A DNA stretch of 64,000 bases, taken from assembly GCF_009380165.1 (NCBI RefSeq), contig NZ_WHUF01000001.1, positions 186,001 to 250,000 on the forward strand, given 5' to 3'. The position numbers and the translations under genes are program-made. The notes below the pieces were generated by a model that saw only the letters and a list, made by a program, of their open reading frames with translations, did no database searches and was not told where the DNA came from. Below are positions 1-9,359 of the stretch, piece after piece. The number at the start of each line of letters is the position of its first letter. The first letter of the stretch is position 1. Source of the stretch: Rugamonas rivuli (GTDB lineage Bacteria > Pseudomonadota > Gammaproteobacteria > Burkholderiales > Burkholderiaceae_D).

Positions 1-739
1 GCAAGCTCTGCACGTTCGACGCCAGCTTGTGCAGCCAGCGGTCTTCCTGCCCGAACACGGCGAATTCCTTGCGGCCCTGCAGGCCTTCGGCCACGTCGGC
101 ATTGAGCCGCGCCTGCACGGATGCCAGCTGCTTGCCCTGGACTTCGGCCCGCCATCCCAGCCACAGCGGCACCGAGGCCAGCAAGGGCAGCAGCGGCAGC
201 CAGGCCAGCGCCAACAGCGGGTCTATCCACGCCAGCAGCAACAGGGCGAACAGCGGCAGCAGCACGGCGGCCAGCAGGTCGCCGAGGAAGTGGGCGAAAA
301 AATGTTCCATCGTTTGCGCATCCTGGGTCGCGATGCTGGCCAGATCGCCGCTGCGGGTGCCGGGCAGCGGGGCGGCGCGCTCCAGGCCGGAGTAGATGCC
401 GACTTGCAGGGTTTCGATCAGCGCGAAGGCCAGCCGGTGCGACACGTCGGCCTGCCACCAGCGCGCCAGCGCGCCGCCGACCACTGTTGCCGCCAGCGCT
501 GCCAGATAGATGGGCTCCGGCGCCTGGCCGGCGCAAGCGAGCCCGGTCAGCCACGCGCCCAGCGCCAGGCTGCCGATGATGCCGGCCTGGGCCAGCACGC
601 TGGCGCACAGTGTCAGCGTCAGCAGGCGGCTCTGCGTGCGCGCCAGTTGGACCAGCGCCAGATAGGCGGCGATTCGTTCGCGCCATGCGGGCCGGCCGTC
701 ACGGCTCAATTGCGGCGATATGTCCAAGACTTCATCCAT
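1..739 (-). CDS. ABC half-transporter, membrane domain (3' part outside window)
   Basis: Reading leftward from the ATG at 739-737, the frame stays open to the window edge (246 codons). The visible part starts MDEVLDISPQ and holds several hydrophobic segments typical of an exporter-fold ABC membrane domain, ending in a conserved region (EGLQGRKEFAVFGQ) that normally precedes the last helices and the ATPase. The start codon overlaps the stop of the preceding ABC gene by 8 bases, so the two are translationally coupled and probably form a heterodimer. In position and pairing they resemble the siderophore-linked pairs YbtP/YbtQ and IrtA/IrtB; CydDC-like exporters are the main alternative. The ATPase domain is not in the window. 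Confidence 0.8.
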   Translation of the reverse strand, partial: MDEVLDISPQLSRDGRPAWRERIAAYLALVQLARTQSRLLTLTLCASVLAQAGIIGSLALGAWLTGLACAGQAPEPIYLAALAATVVGGALARWWQADVSHRLAFALIETLQVGIYSGLERAAPLPGTRSGDLASIATQDAQTMEHFFAHFLGDLLAAVLLPLFALLLLAWIDPLLALAWLPLLPLLASVPLWLGWRAEVQGKQLASVQARLNADVAEGLQGRKEFAVFGQEDRWLHKLASNVQSL

Positions 740-2465
740 GTTCGGCTCCCGTTGTTTCGGTGGTTTGCTGGGCGGCGTACAGGCGGGCGTAGGCCCCGTC
801 GAGCGCCATCAATTGCTGGTGGTTGCCCTGTTCGACGATGCGGCCGCGCTCCATCACGAGGATGCGGTCGGCGCGTTGCAGCGTGTCCAGGCGGTGGGCT
901 ATGACCAGCAGGCTGCGCCGTCCGGTGTGGCGGGCGATGGCAGCGCCGATCGCTTCTTCGCTGGCCGCGTCGACATGCGCTGTGGCTTCGTCGAGCACGA
1001 GGATGGGCGCGTCCTTCAGCCACGCCCGCGCCAGGGCCAGGCGTTGGCGCTGGCCGCCGGAGAGCGCGCTGCCGCGCTCGCCGATCTCGGTCGCGTAGGC
1101 TTGCGGCATGCGCAGGATTTCCTCGTGCAGGCCGGCCAGCCGCGTCGCCTCGTACATGGCCTCGATGCTGGCGTGCGGATCGGCCAGCAACAGATTGGAC
1201 GTGATCGTGCCGGAGAAGAGCGTGCTGTCCTGCAGCACCGCGCTGAAGTAAGCGCGCCATTGTTCCTGCGAGTAGCGCCGCATGGGCTGTCCGCCCAGGC
1301 TGATCTCGCCGTGTTGCGGCGCTGCGAAGCCCAGCGCCAAGGCGGCCAGCGTCGATTTTCCGGCGCCCGAGGTGCCGACGACGGCGACGAATTCCCGCTC
1401 GCCGATGGTGAAATTCAAGTCGCTCACAGCCGATTCGGCGTTGCCGGGCCAACTGAAATGCACGCCTTCGTAGCGCAGCGCATACGAGGTCGACGCCGTG
1501 CTCGGCTGCGATGGAGGCTGCCATTGCGGCGGCGTTTGGGTGTGAGCGTCCAGCAGCGCGGTGACTGGCTTGATCGCGCTGGCGGCGCCCCAGGCCGTGT
1601 GGAAGCCCTTGTCCAGGCTGTCGAGCGGGCGGAAGCTTTCACGCGCCAGGAACAAAATGATGAGCAGGCTGTCCAGGGCGAGGCTGCCGTTCGCGCTGCG
1701 CACGACGTTCATGCCCAGCACCAGCGCGATGGCGCCCAGGCCGAACAACCCGGTCAGGCCGTTGCGCATCAGGACCAGGTACAGCACCGACATCGCCTGC
1801 TGCCGCAGCGCGTGCGCGTGGTCGGCCAGCACGCGGCGCCGCGCGGCGCTGGCGCCGCAGGCCTTCAGGGTTTCGACGCCTTGCAGGCTGTCCTGCAGAT
1901 AGGCGGCGAAGCGGCCCATGCTGCCGAACAGGCCGGTGGCCTGCGGGCGGCGCCAGCGCAGCCAGAGCCGGTCGGACACGGGCAGGGCGAGGGCGCACAC
2001 GGCCAGCACCAATGCCGAGGCGGGGTCCAGCCAGGCCAGGTAGACGATGATCGCACCGCAGCCGAGCAACGCCCCGAACAGCGCCGGGATGTAGCGGCTG
2101 TAGTACGTCTCCAGCGCTTGCACGCCGTTGACCAGGGTGTTTTGCAGCTCCGCCTCGCTGACTCCGGCCGGCGCGCGCAGCGCCGGTTCGAGCAGCTCGG
2201 CGCGCAGACGGAACTTGACCGTTGCGGCGGCCTTTTGCGCGGCGCGCTCGCTCACCCACATCAGCAGCGTGCGCACCACGGCCAGCACGGCATAGGCCGC
2301 CAGCCAGGTCTGCCAGCCGGGCTCCTGCTGGTAGAGCGCGCGCACCGTCATCGCCAGGCACAGCGCCTGGGCGACGTAGCTGGCCGTCACCAGCAGGTTG
2401 CTTCCGATGCAAGCCAGTATCGCGGAGAGGAAGCGTTGCGCAAGGCGCCACAATGGAAGGTTCAT
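732..2465 (-). CDS. ABC half-transporter, fused membrane and ATPase domains
   Basis: A 577-residue ABC transporter with an exporter-type membrane domain (about residues 1-310) followed by an ATPase. The ATPase has a Walker A (GTSGAGKST), a signature (LSGGQRQRL), a Walker B (ILVLDEAT) and an H-loop (IAHRLDT). It starts 3 bases after the stop of the large fusion gene and overlaps the next ABC gene, so all three are probably one transcript under the Fur-box-like site near 7.17 kb. The likely role is siderophore movement across the inner membrane, as for YbtPQ, which imports despite an exporter fold. Direction and substrate are inferred from context only. Confidence 0.85.
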   Translation of the reverse strand: MNLPLWRLAQRFLSAILACIGSNLLVTASYVAQALCLAMTVRALYQQEPGWQTWLAAYAVLAVVRTLLMWVSERAAQKAAATVKFRLRAELLEPALRAPAGVSEAELQNTLVNGVQALETYYSRYIPALFGALLGCGAIIVYLAWLDPASALVLAVCALALPVSDRLWLRWRRPQATGLFGSMGRFAAYLQDSLQGVETLKACGASAARRRVLADHAHALRQQAMSVLYLVLMRNGLTGLFGLGAIALVLGMNVVRSANGSLALDSLLIILFLARESFRPLDSLDKGFHTAWGAASAIKPVTALLDAHTQTPPQWQPPSQPSTASTSYALRYEGVHFSWPGNAESAVSDLNFTIGEREFVAVVGTSGAGKSTLAALALGFAAPQHGEISLGGQPMRRYSQEQWRAYFSAVLQDSTLFSGTITSNLLLADPHASIEAMYEATRLAGLHEEILRMPQAYATEIGERGSALSGGQRQRLALARAWLKDAPILVLDEATAHVDAASEEAIGAAIARHTGRRSLLVIAHRLDTLQRADRILVMERGRIVEQGNHQQLMALDGAYARLYAAQQTTETTGAEHG

Positions 2466-2468
2466 GGT

Positions 2469-5400
2469 CTATGGCTCCAGGTCGGCCAGGATGCAATGCA
2501 CGGGCAGGCCTTTGAGCGGCCGCAGTTGCGGCGACTGGAAGCCTTGCTGGCGCAGCAGGTCCTGGAAGAAATCGGCGCGGTAGCACTCGCCCGCGCTGGT
2601 CAGGCCCAGCATCTGCGCGCCGAACAGGCGCTGCATGGTTTCGGTGTGCGGCGCGGCTTCGCTCAGCATGAAGTCGCACAGCACCAGGCGGCCGCCGGGC
2701 TTCAGGCAGGCACGCGCACGCGCCAGCAGTTCGCGGCAATGCGCCGTGTCGAAGTGGTGCAGGATCTGGCTCATGATGACCAGGTCGTAGCGGTCCGGCA
2801 GCGCCAGTTCGAACAGGTCGGCGGCGACGAAGCGCGAGCGTTCCGCCATGCCGAATTCCTGCGCCTGGGCTTCGAACTTCGGACGCGATGCCGGCCAGTC
2901 GACGCCGCACACGCTGGCGTCGTCGAACTGCTGCGCGACGGTGAAGCCGTAGATGCCGCTGCTGCACGCCAGGTCGAGGATGGCGAGCTGTTTCTCGCCT
3001 TTGCGCCAATCCCGCAGCAGGCCGGACACGCGGGCCGCCGTGGTGCGGCTGGTGTTCTGGATGCCGGCCGCGTATTGTTCCCAGTACGGATGGTTGGCCA
3101 TCTCCAGGCTGGCCGGCAGCACGCTCTGGCCGGCCACCACGGCGGCCTTGAAGTCGCGGAAGGTTTCCCACATCAGGTCGTCGGTGTAGACCTGGGCCAG
3201 GCCGCCGACGTAGTAGGCGGAACTGCGCACCAGGAAGCGCTGCGATTGCGGCGTCAGCGCGTAGTCCTTGGCGGGCGATTCGGCTGCCAGCAGTTTCAGG
3301 CCGGCCAGCGCGTCGAGCAGCACGCGCATGCCGCGCGCATTGGCGCCGCTTTCCTGCGCCAGCTGGAGGGAGGTCTTGGGGCCGCTGGCCAGCAGGTCGA
3401 ACACACCCAGCTGGATGGCGGCGCGCAGCACGCCGGCGCGTTCCACCCCGCTCAGTATTTCGAGGATGGACTGGGCCGACAGTTCGCCGGCCGGCCGTGG
3501 CTCCGGCTCGGTCTGTACGTGCTTGAGCAGGGCGGCCTTGTCCACCTTGCCGGACGGGGCGATGGGGAACTGTTCGTGGTAGCTGATCGAGTCTAACGAT
3601 TTATACCGTTCCAGGCCCAGGTCGTTCAGCAGGTAGTGGTTCAGCGCCGCCATGTCGGGCGCGGTGGCGCCGCCGCGCAGCACCAGGCAGGCGTGCAGGC
3701 GCAGCTCGGTGGAGGTCGCCACGGGCAGCAGCACGGCGTCGGCGACGGATGGGTGGCCGTGCAGCAGGTTTTCAATCTCGGGCAGGTTCAGCTTGATGCC
3801 GGATCGCACCACCGTGTCGGCGCGGCGGCCGACGATGCGCAGGCGGCCGTTTTCGTCCAGCATGCCGCGGTCGCCGGTTTTTACCCAGCCTTCAGGATCG
3901 CGGTAGCGGCTGTCGAGTTCCGGTGCGCCGAAATAGCACATCGGCGTCATCGGACCCAGCGCCCAGATCTCGCCTTCCTGTTGCGGCGGCAGCGGCTGGC
4001 CTTGTTCGTCCACGATGCGCACCGTCACCACGCTGCTGTCGGGTATGCCGACGGTGTTGACGGTGGTGTCGATCTCGTCCTCCAGCGCGGTGTGGCAGGC
4101 GACGCCGTCGGCCGAGCCGTAGGATTGAATCAGCGAGCAACCGATTTGCGTGCGCACGCGCCGCGCCGTTTCCGCGCTGAGCGCCGAGCCGCCGCTGACG
4201 ATGGCCTTCAGCGCGGGCAGGCGGAACGGCTGTTCCGCTTGCAGCAGCTCGCAATTGAGCAGCATGTCCACCATGTTCGGCCCGGCGAACATGTGGGTGA
4301 CTTCGCGCCGCGCCGCCAGGTGCAGCACTTGTTCTGGCTGGAAGCGTTCGCAGTTGATCAGGGTGCCGCCGAAGGCCGCCAGCGCGCAGGAGGTGCCCAG
4401 CGATCCGAATGGCGATGCCAGCGGCACGCAGAACAGCGCGCGCATGTCGGCCGGGCGCGCGCCCAGGCTGGTCAGGTAGTTGGCCTGGCCGCCCAGCAGG
4501 TTGTTGTGCGAGTAGGCCACCAGCTTGGGTTCGGATTCCGAGCCGGACGAGGCGATCAGGCGGGCCGCAGCGTTCGGGTCTATCGTGCCTGCGCGGTAGT
4601 CGTAGGCCGGCTGGTCCCAGGCGGCGTCGAGGTCGCCCCAGTCGCCGTATTGCGTGCCGTGTACCAGTACCGCTTGCAGCTCGGGCAGGTCGGCGCGGAT
4701 GCCGTCGATCAGCGCGGCGTAGTCGCCGTCGCCGACCTGGCGCTGGCAGATCAGCACTTTGGCGCGGGATTTTCTGAGGATCAGGCGGCTCTCGTGGGCT
4801 TTGCGGCCCAGCGGGAAGGGCAGGACGATGGCGCCCAGGGCGGCGACGGCCATGTCGGCCGCGCAGCCGCGCCAGCCGTTGGGGAGGTTGACCGCGACCA
4901 CGTCGCCGCTGCCCACGTTCAGGCGGGCGAGGGCGGTGGCCAGGCTCAGGCTGCGCGCACGCAGGGTGGCGTAGCTCAGGCTTTCGTCCTGGTCGCAGAC
5001 GGCGATGGCTTGTGGGCGTTCGTTGCAGTGCTGCTGGAAGGCCGCGAACAGGTCCAGGTTTTTGTAGATGCCGGCGTCGGTCCAGGCTTGCCGTTGTTTG
5101 GCGCTGACCAGGTCCGTGGCGTTGGCGGCGGCGGGCGTTGTGCTGTTGTTTGTCATGGTCGGATAGATGTGTGAGTTGATGGGATTTGGCGAAACAGACC
5201 AGGGGTTTTGAAATTGCAATAAACCGTTTTGCTGGTTTGCCAGACCGGCGAATTGGGTGTGGCCGATCACCTCTGCGGCGTTCATCGCGATGGGCTCGGC
5301 CTGCATGCCGTGGCGGCGCAGTTCCTGCAGGCTGGCGGCGCTGGACTTGGCTTTCAGCGCTTGCGCGAAAGCTTGGGCAAAATCGCTGTCCGGCGCCGAT

Positions 5401-7100
5401 GCGGCCAGTCGTCGTGCGTAGCTGGCCGCGTCCTGGTCGGCGATGCGGTCGAGCATGAGCCAGCCGTCGCTGGTGGCGTAGCCGCGCGGCAGGGCCAGCA
5501 AGCGGTTGGCGGTGTTGGCGTCGGCGCAGCCGCCCCAGGCGCGGTGGTGCGACTGCGACTCTGCCGCCACCAGCATTGCGGCCGCGCCCGCCATGGCCGA
5601 ATCCAGATGCAGCACCTGGCCCCGGCTTGCGCGCGCATACAGGGCGGCGACGATGCCTTCGGCGGTCGCCGCGCCGCCCAGCACGTCGATGATGGTCAGC
5701 AGGGTGCCGGACTGCGGCTGGCCGGCGCCGGTGCGCAGCAGGCTGGCGACGCCGCTGTGGGCCTGGATCATGAAGTCGGTGCCGACCGGATCGTCCGGCA
5801 GCGGCGACTGGCCGGTGCCGGAGGCGCTGGCGTAAATCAGCGCCGGGCAGGTGCGCGCCAGGTCGGCGGCGGTCAGGCCCAGTTGGGCGGCGCGGCCGGG
5901 CGCCCAGTTGTGCAGGAACACGTCGGCCTGGCCGGCCAGGTACAGCAGGCGCTGGCGTCCGTCGGCCGCCTTCAGGTCCAGCTCCAGGCTGGTCTTGCCC
6001 AGGTTGATCGCGGCGAAGTGCGCGGAGATATTGCCCGCCAGCGGAGGCAGGGCGCGCATCGGATCGCCGCCCGGCATTTCAACCTTGACGACGTCCGCGC
6101 CCAGCCGGTGCAGCAGGTGGCCGGCCAGCGGGCCCTGGATCAGGCGGCAGGATTCCAGCACGCTGAAGCCGGCCAGCGGCCGTGCGGGCGATCCTTCGCC
6201 GCGTCCGGCGGCAAGGGCGGCGGCGCCGGCCGGTTCGAACTGCCACGGGCCGATGTGCATCCAGCGCTCGCGGCCGGGGTCGTCGCTCGCGGCGGCTGCC
6301 GGGTGCAGGGCGCACACCGTGACGCCGGCCTCGGCCGCCATCGCCTGCAAGTCCTCGTACATATGCGTGCCCGCGCAACGGAACAATCCGGCCGGCAAAA
6401 ATGCCCTGGCTTGCGTGTAGCGCTGCATGAAGGGCGCCCAGCCGCGCCGGACGTCGTCGGGTTCGGCGCCGGCCGCTTGCCAGAACGCGCGCCAGCTCTC
6501 GGCGCTCAGGGCTTCCAGCTCGAAACGGATGCGGTCGCCGCTGGCAAATGGCGGGCTGCGGTCGTCGTCGCGACTGCGTTCTAGCGCGATTTGGCCCGCT
6601 TGGTCCATAGCCAAGTATTGATTCATCGCAAAGAGCGCGCATTCAGCTAGGTTAAGGTTCAGGCCGACGTGGCCACCGTGCTCCCTCAGTGCCAGCAGCG
6701 TCGCCACGCCCGCGCACATCGCCAGCGAGGCACCCAGCGTGGCCAGGTAGTCGATGCCCAGCGGCAGGTATTCGCCGCTCGCGCGCTGGTGCCAGGCGGT
6801 CATGCCGCTGGCCGCCTCCAGCAGGGCGGCGCTGCCCGAGGCTTGCTTCGGCCAGGCCCGCAGGCACAGCTGCACGCTGGCGCCGCTGGCGTCGTTGAGG
6901 GTGGCCAGCAGGGCGCCCGGCTGGAGCTGTCCCGGCGCGACGATCACCTCGGCGCCGAGGATGGCGGCGCGGCGGCGCAGGGCGTCCTGCAGCGGCTGCA
7001 GATCGTCGCCGGCGGCGCCGAGCCGCAGCCGGATTCCCGTCAGTGGAAGACAGCCTGCCGCTACGTCTTTCTGAGCAAGCTGCGTGCTTGTATGAACCAT
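2469..7100 (-). CDS. qbsL: CoA-transferase III / AMP-ligase / methyltransferase fusion (QbsK-QbsL-like)
   Basis: A single uninterrupted 1543-residue frame with three enzyme parts. Residues 1-640 are CaiB/BaiF CoA-transferase-like: a partial half, then a fuller half with GADVVKVE and the Asp-containing GTDFMIQAHSG. Residues 650-1200 are an acyl-adenylate ligase with an SSGSESEPK phosphate loop, KTGDRG, GRRADTVVRSG and the C-terminal lysine in PSGKVDK. Residues 1215-1543 are a dimerising O-methyltransferase with SAM motif DLACSSG. No carrier-protein domain is present. In P. fluorescens QbsL is an AMP-ligase/methyltransferase that adenylates and methylates xanthurenate; QbsK is, as I recall, a separate CoA-transferase-like protein. 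The ATG at 7100 is preferred because AGGG lies upstream; an upstream TTG at 7136 is possible. The Met at residue 649 (base 5156) has no clear ribosome site, which argues for a true fusion. Confidence 0.85.
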   Translation of the reverse strand: MVHTSTQLAQKDVAAGCLPLTGIRLRLGAAGDDLQPLQDALRRRAAILGAEVIVAPGQLQPGALLATLNDASGASVQLCLRAWPKQASGSAALLEAASGMTAWHQRASGEYLPLGIDYLATLGASLAMCAGVATLLALREHGGHVGLNLNLAECALFAMNQYLAMDQAGQIALERSRDDDRSPPFASGDRIRFELEALSAESWRAFWQAAGAEPDDVRRGWAPFMQRYTQARAFLPAGLFRCAGTHMYEDLQAMAAEAGVTVCALHPAAAASDDPGRERWMHIGPWQFEPAGAAALAAGRGEGSPARPLAGFSVLESCRLIQGPLAGHLLHRLGADVVKVEMPGGDPMRALPPLAGNISAHFAAINLGKTSLELDLKAADGRQRLLYLAGQADVFLHNWAPGRAAQLGLTAADLARTCPALIYASASGTGQSPLPDDPVGTDFMIQAHSGVASLLRTGAGQPQSGTLLTIIDVLGGAATAEGIVAALYARASRGQVLHLDSAMAGAAAMLVAAESQSHHRAWGGCADANTANRLLALPRGYATSDGWLMLDRIADQDAASYARRLAASAPDSDFAQAFAQALKAKSSAASLQELRRHGMQAEPIAMNAAEVIGHTQFAGLANQQNGLLQFQNPWSVSPNPINSHIYPTMTNNSTTPAAANATDLVSAKQRQAWTDAGIYKNLDLFAAFQQHCNERPQAIAVCDQDESLSYATLRARSLSLATALARLNVGSGDVVAVNLPNGWRGCAADMAVAALGAIVLPFPLGRKAHESRLILRKSRAKVLICQRQVGDGDYAALIDGIRADLPELQAVLVHGTQYGDWGDLDAAWDQPAYDYRAGTIDPNAAARLIASSGSESEPKLVAYSHNNLLGGQANYLTSLGARPADMRALFCVPLASPFGSLGTSCALAAFGGTLINCERFQPEQVLHLAARREVTHMFAGPNMVDMLLNCELLQAEQPFRLPALKAIVSGGSALSAETARRVRTQIGCSLIQSYGSADGVACHTALEDEIDTTVNTVGIPDSSVVTVRIVDEQGQPLPPQQEGEIWALGPMTPMCYFGAPELDSRYRDPEGWVKTGDRGMLDENGRLRIVGRRADTVVRSGIKLNLPEIENLLHGHPSVADAVLLPVATSTELRLHACLVLRGGATAPDMAALNHYLLNDLGLERYKSLDSISYHEQFPIAPSGKVDKAALLKHVQTEPEPRPAGELSAQSILEILSGVERAGVLRAAIQLGVFDLLASGPKTSLQLAQESGANARGMRVLLDALAGLKLLAAESPAKDYALTPQSQRFLVRSSAYYVGGLAQVYTDDLMWETFRDFKAAVVAGQSVLPASLEMANHPYWEQYAAGIQNTSRTTAARVSGLLRDWRKGEKQLAILDLACSSGIYGFTVAQQFDDASVCGVDWPASRPKFEAQAQEFGMAERSRFVAADLFELALPDRYDLVIMSQILHHFDTAHCRELLARARACLKPGGRLVLCDFMLSEAAPHTETMQRLFGAQMLGLTSAGECYRADFFQDLLRQQGFQSPQLRPLKGLPVHCILADLEP

Positions 7101-7170
7101 GCTGCGACCCTTATGCGCGGTGAAAAGAAGATGCAAAGTTGTTTATATTGCACATTTTGTAAATATAAAT

Positions 7171-7189
7171 GAAAATGAGAATGAGTGTC
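7171..7189. promoter_or_regulatory. Fur-box-like operator between the two siderophore arms
   Basis: GAAAATGAGAATGAGTGTC matches the 19-base Fur consensus GATAATGATAATCATTATC at 14 positions. It lies in an AT-rich divergent region, 71 bases before the fusion-gene ATG and 144 before the AraC-gene ATG. It is well placed for iron repression of both arms. Confidence 0.6.
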
Positions 7190-7332
7190 ATTACTATTAC
7201 GTATTCAATCCGGATGATTTCGTATGCGATTCGTAGAAGGCTCTGCGCAGCGCAGGGATTTGTCGTTAGGCTGTGCTTAACGTTATCAATTTGGATTGTC
7301 TTTTCTCTAATGCAACCGGAGGATTTCCATCG

Positions 7333-8271
7333 ATGCGTACGTTGTTAGGGTCCGATTCCGCCGGCGCCAGCGCCGGCGAGATATCGAAGTCGGCCTGGGT
7401 GGTCGAAGCAGGCCACCTGCCGGCGAATGAAGTGAAGCGCTTTGACTGCGAAGCGGGTTTTTCCGTGGTCAGTTCGAGCGTGCAAACCGGCCAGGACCAG
7501 ATGCAGGCCTGCGAGTACGAGGGCAGGGAACGCAACCTGGTGCTGACCTTCGGCCTGGAGGGCGAATCGGAATTTCGTGACCGCAGTGGCGACAACCTGT
7601 ATTTCCGCAGCGGCTACACGACGGTGTCGTCCTACATCAAGGGACGCGGCGAGCGCTGCCATGCGGGCCAGCGGCCGGTGCGCCAGCTGCGGCTGATCGT
7701 CAGCGAGAGCGCCTTGCTGCGCTATGTGGGGCCGGAGTTGAGCTGGCATGTGTTGCGGCCGGCGCTGGCGCGCAACGAAGGCACCAGCCAGCTCAGTTTC
7801 GGCGCGACGGCGGCCAGCATGCATTTGCGCGCGTTCTCGGACGTGCGTTTGCTGGGGCAGCAGAACGACCTGGGCTTGCGGATTCAGGCGCTGAGTCTGC
7901 TGGCCGAGCAGTTGCGGCTGCTGACGCCGCCCGCGCGGCCCGAGGGGCGCTTGCGGGCGGAAGAGATGGACAAGCTGGCCGGGCTCGACGCGTTTATGCG
8001 CGCCAATCTCGACCAGCTGCTGAGCATGGCGTCGTTGTGCGCGCAGACCGGCCTGAGCGAATACAAGCTCAAGGATGCCTTCCGCAAGGCCTACGGCGTG
8101 AGCCCCGGACAACGGCTGCTGGAATTGCGGATGCAGCGGGCGCTGGAGTTGCTGGAGCGGGGACAGCAGGTCGCGCAGGCGGCCTACCAGGTCGGCTACC
8201 AGCATCCGAGCAATTTCAGTGCGGCGTTTGCCCGCTATTTCGGCAAGCCGCCCAAAGCCGCGCGCTGCTGA
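7333..8271 (+). CDS. AraC-family regulator of the siderophore locus (PchR-like)
   Basis: A 312-residue protein with a C-terminal AraC DNA-binding domain (about residues 205-310): first helix-turn-helix in SMASLCAQTGLSEYKLKDAF, second around VAQAAYQVGYQHPSNFSAAF. The N-terminal part resembles effector domains of PchR-type siderophore regulators, so a ferric-siderophore co-activator is plausible. The ATG at 7333 is preferred because GGAGG lies 10 bases upstream; a GTG at 7273 would add 20 residues. It is divergent from the fusion gene and upstream of the biosynthetic genes, as expected for a local activator under Fur control. Confidence 0.85.
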   Translation: MRTLLGSDSAGASAGEISKSAWVVEAGHLPANEVKRFDCEAGFSVVSSSVQTGQDQMQACEYEGRERNLVLTFGLEGESEFRDRSGDNLYFRSGYTTVSSYIKGRGERCHAGQRPVRQLRLIVSESALLRYVGPELSWHVLRPALARNEGTSQLSFGATAASMHLRAFSDVRLLGQQNDLGLRIQALSLLAEQLRLLTPPARPEGRLRAEEMDKLAGLDAFMRANLDQLLSMASLCAQTGLSEYKLKDAFRKAYGVSPGQRLLELRMQRALELLERGQQVAQAAYQVGYQHPSNFSAAFARYFGKPPKAARC

Positions 8272-8321
8272 ATCGGGCAAAGATTTAACTGAACCTGCCA
8301 ACCTAAGTAAAGGAAGTAACC

Positions 8322-9329
8322 ATGTCACGCGATGTGCTGTTGAACTTTAACGAATCGCCCTTCGGCCTGCTGCCGGAGGCTGCCAGCGCGGCCCGCCTGG
8401 CCGTGGGCCAGTCCGGCCGCTACCAGTTCGTGCTGGCCGAACAATTGCGCGAGGAAATCGCCGCCTGGCACGGCGTGCCGCTGGCCTGGGTGTCGCTGTA
8501 TCCGGGCTCGAACCGGGTCTTGCACTACGCGACGATGGCGTTCACCTCGGCCACCGCGCCGCTGGTGGTGGCCAGCCCCGGTTATGCGGTGTGCGAAACC
8601 GCGGCGCGGCTGGCGGCGCGGCCGGTGCGCAAGATTCCGCTGCGCGCCGACGGCTCGCACGACGTCGAGGCGATGTGCGCGGCGGCGCCGGCCGGCGGCT
8701 TGATCTACGTCGCCAACCCTAACAATCCGACCGGCAGCATCACGCCGCATCGCGACCTGATGGATTTGCTGCGCAAGAAAAATCCCGTCACCACGCTGTT
8801 GATCGACGAGGCTTATCTTGAGTTTTGCGACCAGCCGTCGCTGCTCGACCAGGTGGCCAGCGACGCCAGCCTGATCGTCACGCGCACGTTTTCCAAGATA
8901 CACGGCATGGCGGGATTGCGGGTCGGCTACGCGATCGCGCAGCCGGCTTCGCTGTCGCTGATCCATACCGTGCCGCCGCACGACATCTCGGTGCCGGGCG
9001 CGGCGGCGGCGCTGGCCAGCCTGAAGCAGAGCGAAGCGCTGGCCGAACGCAAGGCCACCATCCGCCGCGTGCGCGAGGCCTTCATGGCCTGGCTGGACCA
9101 GCGCGGCATTGCCTACACCGCCTCCCAGGCCAATTGCATGATGTTGCAGATCGGCCGCGACGGCAACCAGCTGGCGCGCGACCTGGCGCAGCGCCACAAC
9201 ATCCACATCGGCCGCAGCTGGCCGGAAGCGCCGGACTGGGTGCGCGTGACCATCGGCCTGGACGAAGAAATGGAAGCGCTGCAATCGGCGCTGGAATCGA
9301 CCTTGTTCGCCGACGCCGTCGGCGCCTGA
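8322..9329 (+). CDS. qbsB: PLP aminotransferase, 3-hydroxykynurenine to xanthurenate (QbsB-like)
   Basis: A 335-residue fold-type I aminotransferase of the histidinol-phosphate aminotransferase type. Visible motifs are NPNNPTGS, DEAYLEF, the PLP lysine in TRTFSKIHGMAGLRVGY, and a C-terminal RVTIG. By family it would be read as HisC. Here it heads a run containing tryptophan dioxygenase and kynurenine monooxygenase, so transamination of 3-hydroxykynurenine, followed by spontaneous ring closure to xanthurenic acid, fits better. GGAAG lies before the ATG. The next gene follows after 30 bases. Confidence 0.8.
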   Translation: MSRDVLLNFNESPFGLLPEAASAARLAVGQSGRYQFVLAEQLREEIAAWHGVPLAWVSLYPGSNRVLHYATMAFTSATAPLVVASPGYAVCETAARLAARPVRKIPLRADGSHDVEAMCAAAPAGGLIYVANPNNPTGSITPHRDLMDLLRKKNPVTTLLIDEAYLEFCDQPSLLDQVASDASLIVTRTFSKIHGMAGLRVGYAIAQPASLSLIHTVPPHDISVPGAAAALASLKQSEALAERKATIRRVREAFMAWLDQRGIAYTASQANCMMLQIGRDGNQLARDLAQRHNIHIGRSWPEAPDWVRVTIGLDEEMEALQSALESTLFADAVGA

Positions 9330-9359
9330 ACTTTTTATATCTCGATAGGAAACCGGAAG

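Noticed and set aside
720..3596. 958-codon plus-strand frame opposite the ABC transporter and fusion genes
   Set aside because: Low-complexity Gln/Ala/Arg/Gly translation antisense to clear ABC and methyltransferase motifs.
2469..7136. TTG start at 7136 for the large fusion gene
   Set aside because: The ATG at 7100 has a better ribosome site and is followed by family-like sequence; the extra 12 residues look non-conserved.
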